A stretch of 5,036 bases of DNA. Source: a bacterium (GTDB taxonomy: Bacteria > Patescibacteriota > Patescibacteriia > S139-126 > S139-133). A program made the position numbers and the translations under genes. The stretch covers positions 1-5,036 of the forward strand of contig JAUIEQ010000063.1 of the NCBI GenBank assembly GCA_030429785.1. The letters run 5' to 3'. Position 1 is the stretch's first letter, and each line of letters starts with the position of its first letter. A model generated the notes under the pieces. The model was not told the origin of the DNA, made no database searches, and worked only from the letters and a program-made list of their open reading frames with translations. Positions 1 through 5,036 of this stretch are shown one piece after another.

Positions 1-2957
1 GATTGAGCTGTTACTGTCTGCACTGGATCACTATTTGGAGGATACGACTGAACGTCAGTAACAGTTGCGATACCTGCATCATCCGATGTCCACCCCCAAT
101 CATAATCCCAGGAATTCAACAACTGCCCGCCAGCACAGCCTTGATCCGTAAACACTTCACCGACAATAGTTTGATATTGCCCAACCGCACTAAACGACAT
201 TAACGCAGGCAATGTATCGATACTTGAAACCGCACAATCAGTAGCAGCTACTGTAAATGTCCATGAATAACTGTCGTTTGAACCAACACCATTCAGCGGA
301 TTATCATAATTGATATTTTCTATCATAATACCATTCGTCCCTGCTACTGACTGATCAACAATCACTCGATAACTCTCTCCTTGCTGCAGTGTGAATGAAT
401 TAAAAACTGCCTTGGTTCCTGCTGGTGAAACAGTATATGTTTCTGCAACCAATAACGTACAATCCGACCCATCAGCACAGCGATAGAGTGCAACTGTATT
501 TGTATCAACAGTTGTACTATCAACAACACTTGAAAACTGAACACTTACTTCGGAATTTGTACACGCAGTCGAGCAATTTGGATTACCTGCTGTAGCAACA
601 AAAGAATTTGAAGAACCACCACCCGTATCAGTACAGATACAATTAATGCATTGCAATGTACCACTACATGCAGTTGCGTCTGGTGAACATATCAACGGAT
701 CTGAGTTGAGATCACATGATGCACCAGCACCACACGATACATCAAATGGAAGTGCGTTACTTGTCTGACCGTCCACGCGAACGGTTACGTTACTGTCACC
801 AAACCCAGTCGGAAGATCAAAATCAATTTTCGAATCAGCCCAACCAGCAATATCAGAGCTCTGCACTGGACCACCAGCACTAAACACCACTTCACTCGCA
901 CCTTGCGTCGATCCAAATCTATTACCAAGTAAATCAATTGGCGCGCCATTACACGCAGCTGCAGGATTGATATCTACCAAGCACGGACCAGCATATGCAG
1001 TATCTGTGTTCACAAAAAAATTACGAATATTACTTCCAAGTGTTCCATACGGCGATGGCGCATCATATGTCATTTCAACACTCACTGCCACTGACTCACC
1101 CATGCTATAGGATGAGGGAACTTCAGACGTCACAAACGACCCTGACTGACCACTTGGCGCTTGAGCAACACCATCATACAATACATTAGTTACAGAACCA
1201 GGACTAGCTGACGTACCAGCAAAACATGTTCCGTTAATTGTCAAACATTGACCTGGCGCACCTTGACTTGGACTCAATGATGAGATGTAGGGACTACATG
1301 TGCAACTTCCCGCCTCAGCCACTGTAAAATCCCAATGAACTTCCATGGGATCACCATCTTGGTTAACGAGCACGCCTGGCACATAAATATCCACAAAATA
1401 CTGACGACCGATCACTAACGGGCCATACGGAACAAAATTAAACACTTTAAAATTTTCAGCATACGGCGCACTACTATCAAACACACTCAGGATTCCATCA
1501 CCTGTGTCAACTGACGTACTGACCTCGCTGAAGGTGTGCGTAGTAGAATTTCCATCAAATACAAATGTCAGCGGCTCATCGTGCAGCGAAACATTGGATG
1601 TAAATGAAACCAATCCAGCATCAGAACAAACATTAGTACCGGTTGGATACCAACTACCAAACCCAGGCACCGCATCAGATGTCTGAAACACCCAACTAAC
1701 TGGCGCAGGCATCATAACATTACTACACAAATCAGTTGCTGCTTGTACTGTTATCTCATACCACGTAAACGGCTCAAGCAAAAATCCACCATTAGCTGTG
1801 ACACGCATCGTACGATCTGCATTGATAAGCGTCACATCAAAATTACTACTCGCAAGCGGTGCACCAACAGTACCTGTCACAACATATGAAGAGTCAACAG
1901 TTACTTGCTGCATAGCAAAAGATCCGGGCAATGGCTGACCACTCGCATCACCAACTGAAAAATAACTAATCGGCTCACTAAAGACAACATCAATTGTTGG
2001 GCTGCGTGGCATTGTTCGAGTTGGCGGCGTTGTCAACGCTGGGTATGCATCAATAACTGATGGCGGCGTTGCGTCGTTGGTGGTGCCAGTTGTAAATTCC
2101 CATCCATAGTATGTACCAGGCAACGTCTCACATGTTGTCCCGATACAACCTTGCAAAGTATCGCCACTACTATCTTCCAGATCAATACCAAATCGAACTT
2201 CATATGTTGTATTGGCATTCCAGTCATTTGCTGGATCAAATGACATATACTTGTTACCAGCAACTTGCCAACTACCTGCAACTTGATTGCCGCCGGAGTC
2301 ATACACTCCAGTATTACCCGAAGCAATACTATTTAATGCAACTGGTGCATTGATCAAGTTATTAAACCGTGGCTGAATAGTACTACACAAATATACATCG
2401 TTTTTAGCACTACCACTTCCATTTGCTGTTTGTACATCTTCCAGCACAAAACTAGTTGATCCAATCCCGCACGTAAAACAAGATGGATTGTACTCACGTT
2501 CTCCATCAGCATTACAATACGTACAATCAGCAATACACATATTCAAATCTTCGCATTCACTACCTCCTGTACCAAAAATTCCACGACCGACCAACTGATT
2601 GAAAATAAACATCACTATAGCGTATGCCAAAATAATAATCAGCAATCCAACAACTGCATTGATCATTATTTTTTTGGCACGTTGTATATTTTCCGGTCGA
2701 CCATTGGATGTCATCCAAACAAATCCTGCATATACAATCAACACCAATGTAATCGTTCCCAAAATCCCTAATGCGACTCGAATAATATTAACCACCGTGA
2801 CACGAATGTCTTGACTACCAAGCCCAACCCCGCTCAACTGATCTGTACCAAAGTCAACTCCTTGCCCAAGTACTATCAGCGGCAAAGCCAAAAAACCCAT
2901 GACGCCAAGAAACGCGATGAGATACTGTTGAGTTCTTCGTGTATTTTTTTTCAACAT
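1..2957 (-). CDS. Giant surface protein: VirB2/TrbC-like pilin N-terminus fused to Ig-like and IPT/TIG repeats (C-terminus beyond window)
   Basis: Open for 985 codons from ATG at 2957 with no stop before the left edge. Residues 1-31 look like a signal peptide (MLKKNTRRTQQ, then a hydrophobic run to about 30). Two hydrophobic helices follow, about 57-81 and 98-121, separated by a short basic loop (NGRPENIQRAKK, 85-96). This is the layout of VirB2/TrbC-type pilins and puts everything after residue 122 outside the cytoplasm. Next comes a six-cysteine segment (135-163), then Ig-like units resembling the SbsA/Big_5 type at about 168-292, 297-427 and 428-547; an IPT/TIG-like unit (557-649, ISSLSPSQGAPGQCLTINGT); a second TIG-like unit (659-740); a nine-cysteine linker (742-799); another Big_5-like unit (800-903); and the start of a Big_2-like unit (904 on, WTSDDAGIATV). 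Likely a surface adhesin or appendage component; the function is inferred. No Shine-Dalgarno precedes the ATG. It follows yqeY by 17 bases with no terminator between them. Domain boundaries are by eye. Confidence 0.88.
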   Translation of the reverse strand, partial: MLKKNTRRTQQYLIAFLGVMGFLALPLIVLGQGVDFGTDQLSGVGLGSQDIRVTVVNIIRVALGILGTITLVLIVYAGFVWMTSNGRPENIQRAKKIMINAVVGLLIIILAYAIVMFIFNQLVGRGIFGTGGSECEDLNMCIADCTYCNADGEREYNPSCFTCGIGSTSFVLEDVQTANGSGSAKNDVYLCSTIQPRFNNLINAPVALNSIASGNTGVYDSGGNQVAGSWQVAGNKYMSFDPANDWNANTTYEVRFGIDLEDSSGDTLQGCIGTTCETLPGTYYGWEFTTGTTNDATPPSVIDAYPALTTPPTRTMPRSPTIDVVFSEPISYFSVGDASGQPLPGSFAMQQVTVDSSYVVTGTVGAPLASSNFDVTLINADRTMRVTANGGFLLEPFTWYEITVQAATDLCSNVMMPAPVSWVFQTSDAVPGFGSWYPTGTNVCSDAGLVSFTSNVSLHDEPLTFVFDGNSTTHTFSEVSTSVDTGDGILSVFDSSAPYAENFKVFNFVPYGPLVIGRQYFVDIYVPGVLVNQDGDPMEVHWDFTVAEAGSCTCSPYISSLSPSQGAPGQCLTINGTCFAGTSASPGSVTNVLYDGVAQAPSGQSGSFVTSEVPSSYSMGESVAVSVEMTYDAPSPYGTLGSNIRNFFVNTDTAYAGPCLVDINPAAACNGAPIDLLGNRFGSTQGASEVVFSAGGPVQSSDIAGWADSKIDFDLPTGFGDSNVTVRVDGQTSNALPFDVSCGAGASCDLNSDPLICSPDATACSGTLQCINCICTDTGGGSSNSFVATAGNPNCSTACTNSEVSVQFSSVVDSTTVDTNTVALYRCADGSDCTLLVAETYTVSPAGTKAVFNSFTLQQGESYRVIVDQSVAGTNGIMIENINYDNPLNGVGSNDSYSWTFTVAATDCAVSSIDTLPALMSFSAVGQYQTIVGEVFTDQGCAGGQLLNSWDYDWGWTSDDAGIATVTDVQSYPPNSDPVQTVTAQ

Positions 2958-2974
2958 GGGGAATGTTTTGAAAT

Positions 2975-3427
2975 CTAATCCAGAAGCTGTGTAACAACTT
3001 GCTGCACCAATGAACCATCTGCCTTGCCTGCTGTTTTTTTCATTACAGCTCCCATTATTTGTCCAAATTGCTTTTGGGTCGCCTCATCAAAATCAGCTAT
3101 GACTTCCTTAGCAATGGTGACTATTTCTGCTTCTGATAATTGCTCAGGCATGTATCGCTCAAATACTGCAAGCTCAGCAGACTCTTGCGCAGCCTGCTCT
3201 GCTCTCCCTCCATCAGTAAACAGCGTAATAGCTTCTTTGCGTTTTTTGATTTCTCGCTTCAGAATCACCAGCACTTCATCTGCTGTCAAATCTTCCGGAG
3301 ACTTATGCAACTCAATCGCGTAATTTTTGAGGTTAGACAAAAGCAACCGCAGTGCATCTCGCACGCCGTTGTCTTTTGCTTTCATAGCCTCTTTTATGTC
3401 ATGTTGAATAACTGCAAATGAGGTCAT
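2975..3427 (-). CDS. yqeY: YqeY/GatB-like domain protein
   Basis: A 150-residue protein matching the usual length of the YqeY family, whose fold resembles the tRNA-binding tail domain of the amidotransferase subunit GatB. Family hallmarks are visible in order: an N-terminal helix with MKAKDNGVRDALRLLLSNLK (15-34), a basic helix KREIKKRKEAITLF (57-70), GGR (73-75) followed by an acidic helix with E82 and E85, the YMPEQLSEAEI motif (92-102), and the C-terminal GQIMGAVMKK (122-131) and GKADGSLV (134-141). The exact cellular role of YqeY is not settled; a link to tRNA or aminoacylation is inferred from homology. Its ATG directly abuts the rpsU stop (TAAATG) with no obvious Shine-Dalgarno, which suggests translational coupling. 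The rpsU-yqeY pair is also found in Firmicutes and other bacteria, which supports both calls. It ends with TAG, 17 bases before the large surface-protein gene. Confidence 0.95.
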   Translation of the reverse strand: MTSFAVIQHDIKEAMKAKDNGVRDALRLLLSNLKNYAIELHKSPEDLTADEVLVILKREIKKRKEAITLFTDGGRAEQAAQESAELAVFERYMPEQLSEAEIVTIAKEVIADFDEATQKQFGQIMGAVMKKTAGKADGSLVQQVVTQLLD

Positions 3428-3694
3428 TTATTTTGTCTTGAATTTTACATTTACCAAACGACCACGATGATCTTGATGTTTTTCCAATTCACCAGTTCGT
3501 CGCAAATGTTCTTTCAAACCACGAATGTGGTTGCTAACCAATGCTTTCTGTTTTTTCAAACGTTTTGTCTTCTTGCGAGCAAAATGCTTACTCCCTTTGA
3601 CCTGGCCAGAAATATTACTCTGACGATACCGTTTTGAAAAACGCCGATACATTGCTTCAAAGGATTCTTTATCCTTTAATTGCACGTGAACCAT
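3428..3694 (-). CDS. rpsU: 30S ribosomal protein bS21
   Basis: An 88-residue, strongly basic protein. Its start (MVHVQLKDKESFEAMYRRFS, 1-20) fits the S21 pattern of a short beta strand followed by a helix carrying ESFE..RRF; the sequence then continues with the family-like KRYRQSNIS and a Lys/Arg-rich stretch (37-50, HFARKKTKRLKKQK). bS21 sits on the small-subunit platform near the 3' end of 16S rRNA and helps in initiation on mRNA. The E. coli protein is about 71 residues; here the C-terminus runs on with a mixed-charge helix (about 55-72) and a basic tail. The start is fixed by a strong Shine-Dalgarno 7 bases upstream and by a well-placed promoter. It is the first gene of a probable rpsU-yqeY-surface protein unit, and its TAA touches the ATG of yqeY. 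The call rests on N-terminal pattern, charge, size and the yqeY neighbour. Confidence 0.9.
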   Translation of the reverse strand: MVHVQLKDKESFEAMYRRFSKRYRQSNISGQVKGSKHFARKKTKRLKKQKALVSNHIRGLKEHLRRTGELEKHQDHRGRLVNVKFKTK

Positions 3695-3701
3695 ATACAG
3701 T

Positions 3702-3712
3702 TCACCTTCCTT
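3702..3712 (-). promoter_or_regulatory. Ribosome binding site of rpsU
   Basis: On the minus strand this reads AAGGAAGGTGA, close to the full anti-16S complement AAGGAGGTGA with one extra base. Its end lies 7 bases before the ATG at 3694. It fixes the rpsU start and shows that this organism uses Shine-Dalgarno initiation. Confidence 0.85.
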
Positions 3713-3734
3713 TCTATAAAAGATTAGTATCTAA

Positions 3735-3763
3735 ACTTTACAATATCCTGGAGTTTTTGTCAA
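3735..3763 (-). promoter_or_regulatory. Sigma70-type promoter of the rpsU-yqeY-surface protein unit
   Basis: On the minus strand a perfect -35 box TTGACA (3758-3763) is separated by exactly 17 bases from TAAAGT (3735-3740), a 4 of 6 match to TATAAT. Transcription would start near 3728, giving a leader of about 34 bases before the rpsU ATG. The -35 box lies 5 bases beyond the hairpin of the upstream terminator. No other promoter is evident for the two downstream genes. Confidence 0.75.
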
Positions 3764-3768
3764 AAGTA

Positions 3769-3798
3769 AAAAGCCACCAGTTATCCCTAGTGGCTTTT
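3769..3798 (-). terminator. Intrinsic terminator after the TraB-family gene
   Basis: Arms AAAAGCCAC (3769-3777) and GTGGCTTTT (3790-3798) form a 9-bp stem around a 12-base loop; one further A-T pair can form inside after a mismatch. Read on the minus strand the hairpin is followed by TTTTTACTTTTG, a U-rich tail. It lies 15 bases after the TAA of the gene ending at 3814. The stem also carries a short T tract on the plus strand, but no plus-strand gene is present to need it. Confidence 0.85.
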
Positions 3799-3813
3799 GT
3801 ACAAGAAGTACGG

Positions 3814-4737
3814 TTAATTAAGTATATTTCTTACCCACTTTGCCAAAAAATAACCACGCCGCTTGCAATGGTACACCGTAACCCACTTTCTGCCAATCTC
3901 GACAAATCCATCTTGCCGAAGCATTGCATCAAGACCTTTGTAATGCAATGCGCCCCATATCATTATCACATTGTTTCCTTGCTCAAATTGTTTGTTCATG
4001 CCGTCATAAGCAACCGCATTGCGCTGATCTCTAATAATTGTTTTGAATGCACGACTGCCTGATGATAGTGACAAGAAAAAATCACCCGCTACCACCAAAC
4101 CAAGCAAGTTTCTACAGATAGTATTAAGCAGGAACTGCAAAAATATTTCTTCGTTTTTGGAAATGTCCCCGTCCAAGAAATCATCATTCTCTGACTCAAG
4201 CACTGTTGCATTATGAGCAGCTAACAGTCGAACGACATCAAGACGCGACAGATCGTTGTTCACCCAGTTGTCAATATCGTATCGCAATTCGTCGCGCTGC
4301 CAATGCAAACCAACCATATGAGCAAAATGTTTCATACCATCAAACATTCGACGCAATTTTATTTCAACTGCTTGTTCATGCGTACGCAATGACGCATACT
4401 GCTCGTTGGTCAATTGCCCTACTCCTTCATACAGCACTTTGAATCCTTTATTCTGAAAATGCTCAACAGTGCTTTGTATAATATCAAAAAATGATTGCTT
4501 AGCGGCATGAGACATAAGACACAAGACAACTTCTCGTTCACTGCCTTGCTGTTGGTAGTACACTATTGGAACTTGTAGTTGGTTGTTGCAAACTCGTATA
4601 CTGTGTGAGCCGAAATACTGAGCAACCAGACCGCTTATCTTCACAACCAGCCACATACCAACAAAAAATAAGAACATGAGAATAACCAGAATCGGATACC
4701 CAACTAACTTGCAGACAAAAAGAATAAAACGCATCAT
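3814..4737 (-). CDS. Membrane-anchored TraB/PrgY/GumN (TIKI-like) family protein
   Basis: A 307-residue protein from ATG at 4737. Residues about 3-34 are strongly hydrophobic, a signal anchor or single membrane span. The rest follows the TraB/PrgY/GumN pattern: LCLMSHAAKQSFFDII (72-87) in place of the N-terminal GTxH motif, VLYEGVG (101-107) carrying the conserved Glu, a middle section HWQRDELRY...NDLS (145-164), IIRDQRNAV (234-242) with the conserved Arg pair, and a C-terminal motif IWGALHYKGLDAMLRQDGF (260-278) equivalent to GxxHxxG. Eukaryotic TIKI members are metal-dependent proteases and PrgY/TraB limits pheromone signalling in enterococci; the activity of bacterial relatives like this one is mostly unknown. 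The start was chosen because AAAGGGAG sits 7 bases upstream; an in-frame TTG at 4773 has no ribosome binding site and would add 12 polar residues ahead of the anchor. It has its own promoter and terminator, so it appears to be a single-gene unit. Confidence 0.82.
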   Translation of the reverse strand: MMRFILFVCKLVGYPILVILMFLFFVGMWLVVKISGLVAQYFGSHSIRVCNNQLQVPIVYYQQQGSEREVVLCLMSHAAKQSFFDIIQSTVEHFQNKGFKVLYEGVGQLTNEQYASLRTHEQAVEIKLRRMFDGMKHFAHMVGLHWQRDELRYDIDNWVNNDLSRLDVVRLLAAHNATVLESENDDFLDGDISKNEEIFLQFLLNTICRNLLGLVVAGDFFLSLSSGSRAFKTIIRDQRNAVAYDGMNKQFEQGNNVIMIWGALHYKGLDAMLRQDGFVEIGRKWVTVYHCKRRGYFLAKWVRNILN

Positions 4738-4744
4738 GCAAATA

Positions 4745-4752
4745 CTCCCTTT
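4745..4752 (-). promoter_or_regulatory. Ribosome binding site of the TraB-family gene
   Basis: On the minus strand this reads AAAGGGAG, ending 7 bases before the ATG at 4737. It decides the start in favour of this ATG over the upstream in-frame TTG at 4773 and over the adjacent ATG at 4734. Confidence 0.75.
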
Positions 4753-4804
4753 CTTGATTATGTGTTGTACCAAAGAACCAAAGCTACTTATAGAGCAATA
4801 TCAT

Positions 4805-4833
4805 AATCTACAGCACTACACAGCAGCGGTCAA
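4805..4833 (-). promoter_or_regulatory. Sigma70-type promoter of the TraB-family gene
   Basis: On the minus strand TTGACC (4828-4833; 5 of 6 to the -35 consensus) and TAGATT (4805-4810; 4 of 6 to the -10 consensus) are separated by exactly 17 bases. The predicted transcript starts near 4798 and has a leader of about 60 bases in which no riboswitch-like fold was seen. A 9-base repeat, ATAGAGCAA on the plus strand, occurs on both sides of the promoter (4790-4798 and 4849-4857). Confidence 0.6.
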
Positions 4834-4882
4834 GCCCCCTTCTGCAAAATAGAGCAACCAAAACACACATCTTGCACAATCA

Positions 4883-4913
4883 AAAAAGCCGTGCTGCTGC
4901 AGCGCGGCTTTTT
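4883..4913 (-). terminator. Strong intrinsic terminator after the right-edge gene
   Basis: Arms of 14 bases (4883-4896 and 4900-4913) pair along their full length with one G-U wobble around a 3-base loop; the core is GC-rich (GCCGTGCTG/CAGCGCGGC). It is flanked by a run of T on the exit side of either strand (six on the minus strand), so it could act both ways. It lies 28 bases after the stop at 4942 and separates that gene from the TraB-family promoter. Confidence 0.92.
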
Positions 4914-4941
4914 GTATCACTCAACTAAGCGTTGATTTTGA

Positions 4942-5034
4942 TTAAATCTTTTTTCGCTTCCGTTCTTTTTTGACAGTAAGTTGTTTGCTGAGTCGTTTTT
5001 CAAGTTCAGGAACTGCTTTTTTGAAATCAACAAT
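4942..5034 (-). CDS. C-terminal end of an unidentified gene (5' part beyond window)
   Basis: Only the last 30 residues are visible, from IVDFKKAVPELEKRLSKQ (18 residues) to a lysine/arginine-rich tail ending RKRKKI, then TAA at 4942. The frame was chosen over a competing open frame because it gives an amphipathic, charged helix-like sequence and because its stop is followed 28 bases later by a strong terminator. A basic C-terminal tail suits a nucleic-acid-binding or ribosome-associated protein, but the family cannot be identified from this fragment. Confidence 0.55.
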   Translation of the reverse strand: MVDFKKAVPELEKRLSKQLTVKKERKRKKI

Positions 5035-5036
5035 TT

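Noticed and set aside
2033..2326. Minus-strand open frame of 97 codons
   Set aside because: It lies out of frame inside the 985-codon surface-protein gene, has no ribosome binding site and its translation resembles no protein family.
2111..2353. Plus-strand open frame of 80 codons opposite the surface-protein gene
   Set aside because: Antisense shadow of a clearly coding, domain-rich frame; unusual composition with many Tyr, His and Gln and no start signals.
2599..2814. Plus-strand frame encoding a hydrophobic Ile/Thr-rich peptide
   Set aside because: It mirrors the membrane helices of the pilin-like region on the opposite strand; antisense of hydrophobic codons often appears this way.
3024..3421. 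Two plus-strand open frames of 93 and 99 codons opposite yqeY
   Set aside because: Both are antisense to a well-conserved YqeY family protein and lack any upstream signal.
3780..3789. Ten-base match to the start of the I-SceI homing endonuclease site in the terminator loop
   Set aside because: Only about half of the 18-base site matches, and no homing endonuclease or intron is present, so it is a chance match.
3634..4062. Plus-strand open frame of 142 codons
   Set aside because: It spans the start of rpsU, the promoter, a terminator and the end of the TraB-family gene in antisense; the real signals on the minus strand leave no room for it.
4735..4773. Longer TraB-family protein from an in-frame TTG at 4773
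   Set aside because: No Shine-Dalgarno precedes the TTG, while the ATG at 4737 has AAAGGGAG 7 bases upstream and begins directly with the membrane anchor.
4921..4935. Small inverted repeat TCAAC/GTTGA between the right-edge gene and its terminator
   Set aside because: A 5-bp stem with a 5-base loop is too weak to be called a structure on its own, and a much stronger terminator lies beside it.
4918..5036. Alternative minus-strand frame at the right edge, ending at TGA near 4918
   Set aside because: It reads Asn/Leu/Ser-rich and would overlap the spacer before the terminator; the frame ending at 4942 has more protein-like charge patterning and better terminator spacing. The choice is not certain.
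1..5036. CRISPR array, tRNA, rRNA, insertion sequence or phage genes
   Set aside because: No regularly spaced repeats, no cloverleaf-like sequence, no transposase motifs and no terminal inverted repeats were seen on either strand.

Overview
The window looks like chromosomal DNA from a small-genome bacterium, most likely of the Candidate Phyla Radiation (Patescibacteria). This is inferred from gene style, not from a marker phylogeny. The clues are a very large secreted protein whose N-terminus resembles a VirB2/TrbC-type pilin and continues into Ig-like and IPT/TIG-like repeats, a pattern common in those genomes; AT-leaning composition; very tight gene packing; and an S21 protein with an extended C-terminus. 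The standard bacterial code fits: the 985 visible codons of the large gene contain no in-frame TGA, so the lineages that read UGA as glycine are unlikely.

Every gene is on the minus strand, so the window reads from right to left. At the right edge (4942-5034) lie the last 30 codons of an unidentified gene, followed by a strong intrinsic terminator (4883-4913). A sigma70-type promoter (4805-4833) and a clear ribosome binding site then serve a membrane-anchored TraB/PrgY/GumN (TIKI-like) family protein (3814-4737), which ends at a second hairpin terminator (3769-3798).

Five bases past that terminator hairpin, in the direction of transcription, begins the -35 box of the next promoter (3735-3763). 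It drives rpsU (ribosomal protein bS21, 3428-3694), whose stop codon abuts the start of a YqeY/GatB-like protein gene (2975-3427). Seventeen bases after that begins the large surface protein (2957 to beyond position 1; at least 985 residues; C-terminus outside the window). No terminator or promoter is visible inside this chain, so rpsU, yqeY and the surface protein are probably one transcription unit, with two translation-linked housekeeping genes ahead of a probable adhesin or pilin-like surface protein.

No rRNA, tRNA, CRISPR array, insertion sequence or phage gene was seen. The most unusual element is the pilin-like/Ig-like fusion protein. Similar architectures are known in Patescibacteria, but their function is poorly understood.
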